Shown: one piece after another, positions 24,145 through 35,782 of the stretch
Position numbering within the stretch: the stretch's first letter is position 1
Layout of the letters: each line of letters opens with the position of its first letter
DNA from: Apodospora peruviana
Taxonomy: Eukaryota; Ascomycota; Sordariomycetes; Sordariales; Lasiosphaeriaceae
Assembly (NCBI GenBank): GCA_033439685.1
Contig: JAUEDM010000003.1
Coordinates: 2,634,001-2,698,000 of the forward strand
Length of the DNA: 64,000 nt
Direction: 5' to 3'
Made by a program: the position numbers and the translations under genes
The notes under the pieces: model-generated
What the model was told of the DNA's origin: nothing
Databases searched by the model: none
What the model saw: the letters and a program-made list of their open reading frames with translations, nothing else

Positions 24145-25708
24145 ATGTCGACCACGGTGGAAAAGGTATGTGTACCAAAGCCAGCCAGCAGAGGTAGCGA
24201 TAGAGCAAGAGAGAGGTTAAAGAAGCTGACTATGTTGCAACCAAACAATAGATTAAGGAGGTCGAGCTCGAAGTAAGTTCTCTCCTGGGCGGTCGATAGA
24301 AGATACAAACACACGACACTGATACCTTAGCTACTCTCTATAGATGGCTCGAACCCAAAAGAACAAGGCGACATCCTACCATCTCGGACAGCTGAAGGCC
24401 AAGCTCGCGAAACTTAAGCGCGAGCTGCTCACGCCGTCGGGCGGCGGCGGAGGCGGCGGCGCGGGCTTTGATGTTGCGAGGACGGGCGTCGCCAGCGTCG
24501 GCTTCATCGGCTTTCCCTCGGTCGGCAAGAGTACCCTCATGAGCAGGCTGACGGGGCAACATTCCGAGGCAGCGGCGTACGAGTTCACCACACTCACGAG
24601 CGTGCCAGGACAGGTGGTTTACAATGGTACCGTACCGCACCCATGAATTCTCTTGGTCGCAGCTATCGAGTTGGGCATGGCTGACTGGGGTTATTTATCA
24701 TATATTAGGTGCGCCGCTACAAATGATCGATCTACCGGGTATCATCGAAGGTGCAAAAGACGGCCGCGGCCGTGGTCGGCAGGTCATCGCTGTAGCGAAA
24801 ACGTGCCATTTGATCTTTATCGTTCTGGACGTCAACAAACCGTTGATGGACAAGCGGGTGATCGAGGCAGAGCTGGAAGGGTTCGGGATCCGGATCAACA
24901 AGGAGCCGCCCAACATCACGTTCAAGAAGAAGGATAAAGGCGGGCTCAACATCAGTTCGACGGTGCCGCTGACACACATCGACAACGACGAGATACGCGC
25001 GGTCATGAGCGAGTACAAGATCAGCTCGGCCGACATTGCGATCCGCTGCGACGCGACCATTGACGATCTGATTGATGTGCTTGAGGCCAAGAGCCGGAGT
25101 TATATCCCGGTTGTGTACGTGCTCAACAAGATTGACAGTATCAGTATCGAGGAGCTGGATCTGTTGTATCGGATTCCGAACTCGGTGCCGATTAGTTCGG
25201 AGCATGGGTGGAATGTGGATGAGTTGATGGAGGTGATGTAAGTTTTCTTTCTTTGGGACGTGTTTGGGAGAGGGGAGAGAGAGCTAACTGTGGCATTTAA
25301 CAAACAAACAGGTGGGAGAAGCTAAATCTCGTGCGGGTGTATACGAAACCCAAGGGCAAGATGCCCGATTACTCGGCCCCCGTCGTGCTCCGCTCGACAA
25401 GATGTACGGTGGAAGATTTTGTAAGTGTGATCGGCTTCTGTCTACAAGATCAAATTGAAAATCGAGTGACTGACTGGCTGACTGGCTCTGCCATAGTGTA
25501 ACGCCATCCACAAGAGCATTGTCGAGCAGTTCAGGAGCGCCGTTGTATACGGGAAGTCAGTCAAGCATCAGCCGCAAAGGGTGGGGTTGTCTCACGAGCT
25601 TGCTGATGAAGATATCGGTATGTCTCATATGTTCATGGCTGTCTACTGCTGAGTGTGTCGCTTGCTAATTTGTCGTTCGTTGTTAAAGTCACCATTGTTA
25701 AACGATGA
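24145..25708 (+). CDS. rbg1: Developmentally regulated GTP-binding protein Rbg1/DRG1
   Basis: A ribosome-associated GTPase of the DRG family that, with its partner Dfrp1/Tma46, supports translation. Seven exons join in phase: 24145-24165, 24252-24272, 24344-24626, 24709-25237, 25312-25420, 25497-25617 and 25689-25708. The product is 367 residues, equal to human DRG1. The P-loop GFPSVGKS is at residues 70-77, G3 is DLPGIIEGA, G4 is NKID and the TGS domain forms the C-terminus (KPKGKMPDYSAPVVLR onward, ending HELADEDIVTIVKR). The first two exons are only 21 nt each and encode MSTTVEK and IKEVELE. Exon 3 itself begins with an in-frame ATG (MARTQKNKATSYHLG), so a shorter product is possible. A poly-Gly linker lies just before the G domain. 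Confidence 0.97.
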
Positions 25709-27331
25709 TTGAACTTGATGGGCTCAATTTTATCTGTTGTGGGATGATTGAAGAGCGAATGCGACACGCGGACCGCCACCGAGTTCTGTTGTGAACAATG
25801 ACAGACTCATGCGTAGGTCCCATGTTTGGAATAGATCGCGTCATTGGAGGTCTGTTTACGTTATGGGAGCTGAGTTGCCGCCACGAGTGACCACTATAAC
25901 GGTCTGCCAGGTTGACAGGTTCGAGATGGAACGAGCATGTTGGGTAACTTGAGATGCTTCACTGCATTGCGATATGGACGGATGGGTAGCGCACCGTTCA
26001 ACCTATGGTTAACCCTCTGCTGCAGTGGCTATTTGCATATCCGTCGAAACTGTCTACGTCACGAGTATCACGGCGATATGGACATTCGCAAATAGGGGGA
26101 AGCATGGGAAATGTGGTGCTTTGAAGGGCGGGTTGATTTCACGGAGTTGGCAACCATGGAAAAACGGTATGAATCTCTTATCCTTCATCTGCATTAGCAA
26201 CTGTTTATATGAAAGAAGTTGATCTGCCTGTCTCCAAGACAACGATAGTTGTTTACTATCCGTTTTTGTTCTCCTTGTTTCAACCACCTAGTGCTTACTT
26301 GTCATCGCTCTCAGTGACCCATACCTCAATGACGGAGTTTGATGCGATGATCAAAATCGATGGGAGATGTCGCCGTCTCGTCACTCGCTTTGACTTTACG
26401 CCCTCAGTGGATTCTTTCTAACCAACACCATTAAAGTAGCACAGCTGACCTGATGAGATATGGTGGACCTAGGTCTGTTCCTTCTCTGAAAACAACCAAC
26501 ACTTTCATTATATCAGTTTAGTTGGTTGCTTGGCCTGTCTTCGCTCCGTGAATGCACACACCGTGACACCAAAGCACGATCTACTTTGACTCTACCGCAT
26601 GTGTACCTACCTGCCTGCCCAGGAGGACATAGAACATGTGCCCCAATTTCGCCTTATCGACCAGCGGCCGAAAATCAAGCAAACGAAACGCAGACCGCGT
26701 ATATTTCTGTTAACCAACCTGCCATTCCAGACACCGACAATGATCTTCCCCTTCAGCATATATGGCCGGATTTCGTTACCATGGTTCGGGCCGTTCAATC
26801 CAAAACATGATCCTAATCCTCCTCCCTGAACCTGCTTTCTTCCATTTATAAGCGTATCATCAGAGACAGGAGATATAGGTAACCAAGGTATATATCTATA
26901 GTTCTATACACGCGTCAGAAGAAAAGGCGCGCGCTTGTCATTCCTTCCTTTTATCTGTCATTGTTCCAGACTTCTTCCACGACCGACCGGCAGTTCATCA
27001 TGATCATCATTCATATTCTCTTCTTCCCCATATAATTAGTCCTCTCCCGCTTCCCGAAAGTCAACCTTCAACGTCAAATACCTAGTCCCCTGCCTGCTGA
27101 CTACATCTAACGTATGATTGTAAAAAGTACCTCGCCTACCTAATTAAGGCAAAGCCGGCAGCTAAGACAGATGGAATCCGCGTAGCTTTTCATCAGAAGG
27201 ATCGATCGTTCGATCGTCCCGTTCGCGCCCATCCGTCCCATGCGAACCGGGTGCATCTGTCTATCTATCCGCCCTTACACCGCCGCCTCCGCCGCCGTAG
27301 GACCACAGGCAGGCGGTTCTAGCGTGTCTGC

Positions 27332-27350
27332 TTTTTTTTTTTTTTTTTTT
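27332..27350. repeat. T19 homopolymer
   Basis: Nineteen consecutive T residues in intergenic DNA. It is prone to length variation; no function is implied. Confidence 0.9.
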
Positions 27351-27862
27351 GTTTTTTGCAAAGTCAAAACCCGGCCGGTCAAATCAGCAATCGCGTCAAT
27401 ATACTGCGTCCCGCGTACGGCCAAGGGAAGGGCCCCGAGGCGGATTTGACGCAAAAGATCCCGAAGGCACAATACCACATGGAAACACGGACAGAGGGAA
27501 GAGGTAGTAGCTACGCCGCCACTGCCGCCGCATTGCTTTGCTTGCGTGCTTACGTCAAACGCGGACGGAAAGAGAAGAGACCAATAGGGTAACACTGCTC
27601 TACATAGATACCTGCCTAGCCAACTAAACTATTCCATTTCTTTTGCTTCCTTTTTCTGTCGTTGTTGTTTCGAGAATTTTTAGCTTATTATTCTTAGGCA
27701 TATCGTGACAACCAAGACTGAGTGAGGTGAGGTTGTTGCTCACCCCCTATCTAATTTACCCCTATCCCTATAATAGGAGTCAAGTCCTCGACGACAAGAA
27801 CAGAAACAAGAACAGAACAGAGAGAGAAAGGTTTGGAATCTTGCCCTTCTGTTTCTGTCTGT

Positions 27863-27930
27863 CAGTCTGTCGGTCTATCAGTCTGTCGGTCTATCAGTCT
27901 GTCGGTCTATCAGTCTGTCGGTCTATCAGT
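27863..27930 (+). repeat. 16 bp tandem repeat, four copies
   Basis: The unit CAGTCTGTCGGTCTAT occurs four times without mismatch (27863-27878, 27879-27894, 27895-27910, 27911-27926) and is followed by a partial CAGT. The bases just before (TCTGTCTGT) look like a decayed further copy. It is a minisatellite in the gene desert. Confidence 0.95.
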
Positions 27931-30900
27931 ATTTTAGTCTCTAGTAATAATAATAATCAGCGCACACATGTAATCCCGAGGCAACAACAACACAAATCGT
28001 CTGAAACGCAATGTAGCAGCAAGTGTCATCGGTTGAGTGTCGACCAACAAACCGCGCCAAGTTAGTTTCCCACATGTCGTCCTTTCGCTGCGTGGAGTGA
28101 GTGCATGAAAGATTACCGACAGAGTGCCCCGTCCCTTGCCTTAGTTTCAACTGTAATATGTACCTACATACAATGCCCTACATTGACTTTGGGTGGGTGG
28201 CCAGGCGTATGCGGCCGGAATCTGGGCCTGCAGAAGCGTGCATTTTTCCTTACCTACATACCTCACTCCCACATGGAAAGGAAAGGCCCAACGACATTAT
28301 GATCAAGCATGGTAGGCATACAATGGACAATGACAGGCAGCCCTTCCGCGCTCACAGCGCTTAATCCGCATGGATGGATCCAGCCCTCCTTTGGCATACA
28401 AAACCTAGCCCTAGACGATGTCTCAATGCTAGCGAACCACTCTAACTTAACTAGGTGACTGCCTTTTCAAGCACGTCTAGGTAGGCAATGGAGGTGTGGA
28501 TAAAGTCGATGATTCCATGGAAGAAAGAAGCCATGGAAGGCCGAATCCCTCCGAGACTCTCGCCGTGCCGGAGTGGTTTCCATATCAGCTACTATCTATT
28601 GTTTCGTTTTGTTTGTTGGTGGCGAACATACATACCTACACGTGTATTCCTTCTCTCTTCCTTTTCGAAATGCCTAATGACCCATTGGTAGACTTGGTCA
28701 AGTTGCATGAGTCGTATGTAGGTACCTGCTGAACAAGTGACCCTCGCACAGCACTGATTGGCAAGGCAGCACAACAAACTGCAACTGCACAGCACAGGGC
28801 AACGGCAGTTTCTAAATACTCTCTTATTACAGAACACATGCAGTACTAGCGGCCGCGTTGGTTGCGCAACGACCACCTCGACCGCCTGCCCGGGGCCGCT
28901 CGGCTGGCGGCGATGTAATGGGCGGCTTGTCCCATAGAAACATGAGCCGGCATGTAAGTGGCAAATGACATGCGACACTGCCGGCACGCGGTGAAGGGAC
29001 CAGCCGAGAATCCATGTCTCGATGATATTTTTGTTTGTCTTTTGGACAAAAGGGCGGGTCCGCCCTGTTCCCGCCTTCGCCTCTGGACCCCAAAGCAAAA
29101 GGGGCGCAAAGCAAAGGGTCGAAAGTATCAAACAATACGGAATAAGGATCTTGCCTTATACCTCGTCTTTTGAAAAGGACGGTAGATCGACAAAACCCGG
29201 GTGGCAAACAATACCTGCACTTACAGACAGATGGATTGATGGATTCGTTTCGTGCATCACGTCCGGTACCGAACCGCCGCCGTGTGAGGCTCTCTCCTCT
29301 GATCGACCGGTGCCGGGTATTAGTTCTCGGCAACGGTAACCTTGTTGGTAATATCTCATCGCCGTCGATGGTGGGTCGATCTTTGATATGCGTGAAAAGG
29401 GGGCTTGCTGCAAAGATACCCTCAAACCAACCAGTCAAGTCGTGGTCTCTGGCGCCTCCATCCAACGGTCCCCGGATGATTAAGTGCTTCTGCCATGCGG
29501 ATGCCATGCTGCACGCAGTCAACGTTTGTATACGTTCGAAGATTGAAGAAAAAGCTGCTGCTTGATACTTCTCTGACCTGTATGACCGGCTCTTCTCCTT
29601 CTGGCCTGGCCCGCCCCTCACCTCCTCGAGTCCTCCCCTCCTTGACGCAAGGCTCGACCTTTCAGAAGGCTCCTCTTGCCGCCGGGACCCTTGGAATGCC
29701 CTGGGATGTGCCCTGGTGCACACACTTGCGCCTCACACACCCCGCACAATGAGGGGAAAAACCCACGCGATAACGGGGGCCGTTTCATGCGACTGCTTGT
29801 CTCGTTATTGTTGATGCTCCCTTCAACAATGGCGCCTTGTCTTTGGGAGAGGAGGAGCGCAAACAGGGGACCAGATCATTGTTTGATCGGACGTCGAACG
29901 CCAAAGAGTGTATTCGGCATTCGGCAATTTGCATGACGTTTCGAACAAACAAAATCACACGGTACCCGTGAATGACATGATTTGTGAATAAAATAGGGAA
30001 CAAGGGGGGTTTGATCTGGATTCCGGTTACATTTTTGAGGCCTTGCTGGGATATATTCTGCGATACATTGCGACGACATCACCGCCCTGCGTGGGGGGCT
30101 TCGGTGCTTTTCGTCAATGTCTTTTTTGCAGTGCAGTTGCAGAGGGTTGCAGTGAGTGAGGGTTCGTACCGTGATGAGTGATGGGCGGGTGCGAGTGAGA
30201 ACAGGGCAAAGAGAATTGAGTTGCGTGGTGAAAAAGGGCGGGACAGCACGGACTCCATATCTTTGCTGCAGACTTCATTGTGTTGCTCCACTTTCCATAC
30301 CCCCTGGTCCCTTGCTCCTTAGCTCTCTGCCGCGAAGCTGCAGGCAGTTTGCTGCCAGGGCAGGGGGCCCAACGAGCAAGAATGCAACAAAACGCGGGCG
30401 TCCTGCTTTTTGGTGCCTTTCTTAGTGGGGTCCGTTGCTTTTTCCAACTGCAACTCGCGGTCGAGAAAAGCGAAACGGAGCGCGGATCGAGCATCGGAAA
30501 CATCAGTTGATGAGTCCAGTCCCAATTCCATTTTGCTGACAAGCCGAGACTGCCGCAGAACGACCAAACCCGCCGCAGAGAGACCCTCTGTTTCCAACTA
30601 CCAACACTACACCAATTGGATTTGGCAAACCAAGATCTTGCCGTCGCCGGACTCATTGACTCTGCGTGTCAGCATCTCGTGATCATGACGAAAGTCGGAT
30701 TCGGGGTATCGAGTCGACGCGGACTCGCGCCGACTCCACTGCTGCTGGGCAGCCGGCCGCCATGTTTGCGATTGCGATGTCGAAAGCGATGGCATCACAA
30801 TCAGTGGCCGTCCATCCGTCTCATCAACTTGGTTCAGGTGGTTTTGTGTTGATGGCTTCATCGTCATGTGGCAGCTGAAGCGGGTACGGTATGGCCAATC

Positions 30901-33830
30901 CTCACCGAGTACATCTCTTGGCGCACTGACCTGCCAACTGTCTCTGTTATTCGTCAATTGGGCTTCAGGACAAGTTTCTTCAGAGTTCTCCGGACAAAGT
31001 CATCATCGTTGGTTTATCGACGCTTCTCCGATGACGCCGCTGCTAGGTGCGATGTGTGTGTTGGGAAACATTTGATACAATTCGTGGAGCTTAGACAGGC
31101 TAGCCCTGATATGGAAACATGGTCCTCGGGGTAGGATCTTGCCCAACCTGGCTGTCGGTGGGTCAAGGATTTGATCGAAGAAGACAGCCGACCAGTGGGA
31201 AGACAGCCCGGCCACAGCACTGTCCTTTGCTTGGGTCTCTCATTGGTGAGATATTTACTGCCCAATGACCGTGCGTCGCAATTGTGGTAAGCCCGAAAAT
31301 TGTATCCAATGGCAGGCGCGTGCTGTATTTCTTCATTGCCGTTGGACGGTGAAGGTTTGTTGAACCAGCTACTTCGGTGGAAGGTTGACCGGAAAGAGAG
31401 AAATATCGACTGTTGTGGATAAGCCCATTTTTCTTTTGGGATGCGCTCACATGCAAATGAACCTAGAGAACGAAAGACTCTCACGAGGCTGTAGTGGCTG
31501 TATTTATTCCGAAGAGTTGGGGGATGGAGACCGTGGCCGCCATCACGAAGACCACACATACACCGAGCCGGAGATAAAGCCAGGCCCACCAACGAGAGAG
31601 GTGGTGGTCATGTCGGCGGGCCAGCGCTGTTGTGTAGTCCAGATCCTTTCCTTCAGGACTTAGATCGGTGTGAGTGAGAGCATTTCTTCAAGGTTGGCGC
31701 GGATTTTCTGCGATAGGTATCGGAAATGGCACCATGTTGGCCCTTGTCGTCGTCCTACGTGATCTCGGCATTTCAAAGGAGCCCTGTTTCTATTCCCAAC
31801 GTGCCGTCGGGAGCACTCGCGCTTTTGGCCCACGGAAACCTTTCTTGATGGCTTTGCGGGCTTCCATTTTGTTGTCGAATGCTCCAGAGGCCCATGAATC
31901 GATGCTCTTTTCAACCGGAGGGTCCTCCCCGGCATACGCGCAGACACGCACGCAATCCAGCCCGAATTGGTCAGCCCGACCCTAGCTGGGATCTTCCTCG
32001 TCGGCCACTTTGGAGACGCTGAGGCGGCTTCGGCATCGGGTACTCCCTACGCGGGGAGTCAAGCATTGTTCTGCGCCCCGAGCGCAGGCAGTTCAAGCAG
32101 AGTTCGGACCAGTTCAGGGTTCGCTTTAGACAACACGGAGACTTAACGGGCTCCCGTGCCCACAGATGGATGGCCCACTGTCCATTTTAATTCCAACAAG
32201 TTATCAACGACCTTCCAGCTGCCGGGGGCTGCGGCAGTGTGGACCGCCTGTCCTCGAATATTTCAAGTCCTCTATCGGCTCAGTGAGAGGTTTGCCTGCG
32301 GTCTGCCGGAGATACTCTTGAAGTCGGGATAAAATAATGACATGACTCGGATGCGGTTGACAGCCAGCCGCTGGGCGACCAACTTGGGACCATGCGATAT
32401 TAGTATCTCGTGTGCCGCCTGTTTCAGCCTTTCCTCGTTTACACCAGTCCCACGGTTTGTTTGCCAGGTAAAGTGTTCATCTTGTATCGACGCATGGTTT
32501 TTGTTATAATACCGCACCGGCAGGCGACGGCTGAGCCGCCCTGAGCCACCCGCTGACGACGCGAGGGCATTGTTCACGGGTCGCGTTTCGGTGTTCAAGA
32601 GTCTCTCTTCACTAGACCTAGTCTCTTCTGGTGCAGAGCAGTATCTGTCTCTGTTTGGCGAGTCTAGGCAGGGGATTCAAGTTGGGAATGGCGTCCGCAG
32701 CTGACGACGACGATGCTCCGATCTCGTTCAAGATCGGCCCTCATTTTCGTTTCCAAATAATATTTGAATTGGCATGTCGTAATGGTGCCCGTTGGTGCTT
32801 CTGCTGCCGCCGCCAGAAACGGCCCTACGAGATCAGAGATGTGTTTGGGGCCTGTCGCTGTGGTCTGGGGTCTGTGGCCTGGTCGAGCCCTTTTCCGACA
32901 GGGAACCAACGGGCCACTTAAGCGACCTCACACCCGTTTTGAAAAAGCAGATCCCTGTTGGGAAATGCCCGCTGTACCTGGGGCTAACGGTTGACGGAGA
33001 CGATACCTCGGCGACAAGCCAGCCAAAGGGCGACGAGAAAGTACCTCTACCAGCTGTGATTCGCAGACGACGCCCACGTTCGGGACCATACGGCGACCGT
33101 TATCCATCAACTATTGCCATTAAGCACTGTATTATTGAGAGAATTATAGGGGAATCCTGCCGGCTGCTGACCAGTGGTTTCGGCTCGACGGACCAAGGCA
33201 TTGTATCTGGCGGCGCCATTTTGGCGCATTTTGGATTTCGATTGTCTCTGAAGTTGCATTTTCCTGTCCTGGGCTATCAGATGTTGGCGTTTGGCGTTGC
33301 TCTTTTCCCTCGTGCGATTTTCGAGCCACGGGGTTACTGTATGTATTATGAAGAGATGGTAGCAGGGTGGCGCATCTTTTTCCCTTTCTGAGTAAGACAC
33401 TGGGGCAGCAACCGAATAATCTGCAAAAATCAGTTCTTCAGTGGAAGTCCCGTCGCAGAAACTCACGATTTTACTTTTTCCCAGGCGCCAGCGAACGTGG
33501 AAGGGCAGGATGGGACTGATGAGTGACTGCGACTGCGCTTGGCAGTCAGTTCCCGCTCCAGGGAAAGTGTCTCTGTCCCGTTGGGTCCCCACACCTGACA
33601 GCTCCTGCCATGTACACCTTGTGCTGTGGTACCTTGCAGATGTACTTGCAATGCTCCGTGCCTTCCTCACCTCGCAGCACCGAGAGCTCAGGTGTGCGAG
33701 CGCGGTGCGTGTGTGTACACTGCGGCAGGAACGAATCTTACAAGCACCTCATCTACGTACCTGGCAGTCTTGACCTCTCTTTACCTCCTCCCACTTGCCT
33801 TGGTTTCTTTCTGAGTCTTCCGAACTACCT

Positions 33831-33853
33831 GGTACCTACCTTAGGTAGGTACC
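33831..33853. repeat. Perfect 10 bp inverted repeat
   Basis: GGTACCTACC at 33831-33840 and its exact reverse complement GGTAGGTACC at 33844-33853 are separated by TTA. Related half-sites recur in several other intergenic places in the window. Confidence 0.85.
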
Positions 33854-33920
33854 CGTAGTTCACTAACACCAAAGTTAGCTACCAAGTAGGACTAGTTCTC
33901 GTTTTCTCTTCACCGTAAAG

Positions 33921-33953
33921 GCAAAAGCAAAAAGCAAAAAGCAAAAAGCAAAA
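33921..33953 (+). repeat. GCAAAAA microsatellite
   Basis: Five GCAAAA/GCAAAAA units in a row, in intergenic DNA upstream of the CENP-B-type gene. Confidence 0.9.
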
Positions 33954-35782
33954 CAGGCAACCTGGAAGCCCAGACTGGCAGGCTTTCATCTCCGTTAGCC
34001 ATCGACCTGGCCGGTCTTTCCTGTCACTCCCGTCTGCCCCTCTAGGCCCAAGCCGGCACTACACCGCGAACATACTAGCACCATGCCACACTCTTCCACT
34101 TGAGAGTTATCCCGGTCGGTCGACCAAGCTCCCAGTTGAACGAGCATGATATGCTTGCTTTTGTTCATCCCGCCTTTGTTCATCGACTCATGCCCCAGTC
34201 AGCCTTTGCAAGTCACACACCCCGGTCCACCTCGATCTATCCCTCCCCCTGCTCACTCTGGGAGAGTCCAAAGAAGGTCAGGCCAAAGCTCAACTTGCCT
34301 GGCCTGCACGGCGTAACCAGATCCAGACAGCCATTGGAAGCCACAGGCTATACATACAGTACAGATTACGGCTCTCTGTGTAGTGTATATGCGCCTTCAG
34401 GTTTATTATCTTTTACTGGGCCAACCCAAGCCGACCTCCATCCTCCCGCTTCCCATTTCTGCCTCCTTTGAGCGCTTTGGCACCTTTCTCGCCCCTCTCA
34501 GGTCTCTGGGTCTCCCTCTGTGGCCCTGTCGTCGTTCTCGTCATTGTTTAACGTCGTCTTCGCCTGGGCCGGTTCCTTGCCCTTGTCTCATAAATCTCTT
34601 GTCATACCCATCGTCGCATCTATCCTTTAAAGAGCAGCGCCCCATCTCTCCGTACCCCCGTCGACTGTGGCTCCCCCAATACAACCTGAGAAGTACCTTC
34701 CATACCCTGGACCCCTGTCTCGATATACAAACATCCTTCCACACATACATTAGTACATATGTAGCCCGAGCGTGGCCCTCCACCACCACATGCCCGTGCC
34801 TCCCTTCCGTGCGTCTGACTTATCTCGACCAAACTCCAGCACAGGTCCGACTGCGTTGCGGCGCCTGCCTTTGCAGCCAACTGTCGTCCCTGTTAGCAGA
34901 TCTCCCTTGTTTGCTGCCGCCGTCGCCGTAGATGCTTCTACGTGCCCTGGTTACGCTGCCATACCTACATTACCTTCTTTTGTCGAGGCAGACATCCCCT
35001 TCGCCTTGTTCTATGTCTGGTCATCGACGAACTGCCTCGTCCGTCTCTACTCTCGCTTCGTTCTGTGAGCTCCAGAAATAGGCCTAGGGAGCTCCAGGTC
35101 TGTCCAGGAAACCAACAAGACGGGGCACGTTGCTGCCTCCGAGACTGTCTTACAAAAGGGCTGAAGAAGGCGTTCTTTGACACCCGCTGTCTGCTCAACG
35201 ACACAGCTCACGCAGTACATTCCAACTACCTACACAGTACGAGGCGAGGCGGCTACCGGAAAAGCGACCAAGGTTTATCTCGACACTGCATTTACCTTAG
35301 GTACTCCGTGCTGTCAACTCAGCCAGCCAGCCTGCCGAGCAGCCAGCCCAGACCCGGTGTTGACCTGCACAACCGACCTGCGCTTCCCTCTCTCAGATAC
35401 GGCTGCTGAACGGCCACCCTCCCAACGCTTCCACAGCTCCCAGTGCAACACAACGTCCCGGCTTCCAAGCTTCACATACGACTTCCTCTACGGCCAGACC
35501 TCTGCATGTCCGGTCTGAGAACCAATTGGTCCGCCATATCATGCATGTCGACTCCTGACTGTATTGCGCACCCCATTCCTTCCGGGTTCATTCCCACACT
35601 GGCCTGTCTCTAGCTCGCTGCTGTAGACTAAGTGGCTCGGCTCACGACCAATCCCACTCACTTCTCCTGCGGACGACCTCAACACCGTCGCGCAGGGCAC
35701 CGCTCACTGTCCTCCTACTAGCTGACGCCGCCCGCCTGACTACCCAAACTTCTTCACACAGACGAGGCCTTCTTCCGCCAGC

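Larger units (their letters stand above)
25709..35782. other. 10 kb gene desert
   Basis: No gene is supported between rbg1 and the CENP-B-type gene. Frames up to about 298 codons (28827-29723, minus) overlap equally long frames on other strands, are Arg/Pro/Ser-rich and carry no motif I recognise. The stretch holds a T19 run, a 16 bp tandem repeat, an AAAAAGC microsatellite, an inverted repeat and several TACCTACC-type motifs. From about 34.2 to 35.7 kb the top strand is rich in C and T with many short frames, typical of a long promoter and leader of a regulatory gene. A spliced non-coding transcript cannot be excluded. Confidence 0.5.

Noticed and set aside
28827..29723. 298-codon minus-strand frame in the gene desert
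   Set aside because: Non-ATG start, low-complexity basic text, overlapped on both strands by other long frames in a GC-rich stretch; no motif recognised.
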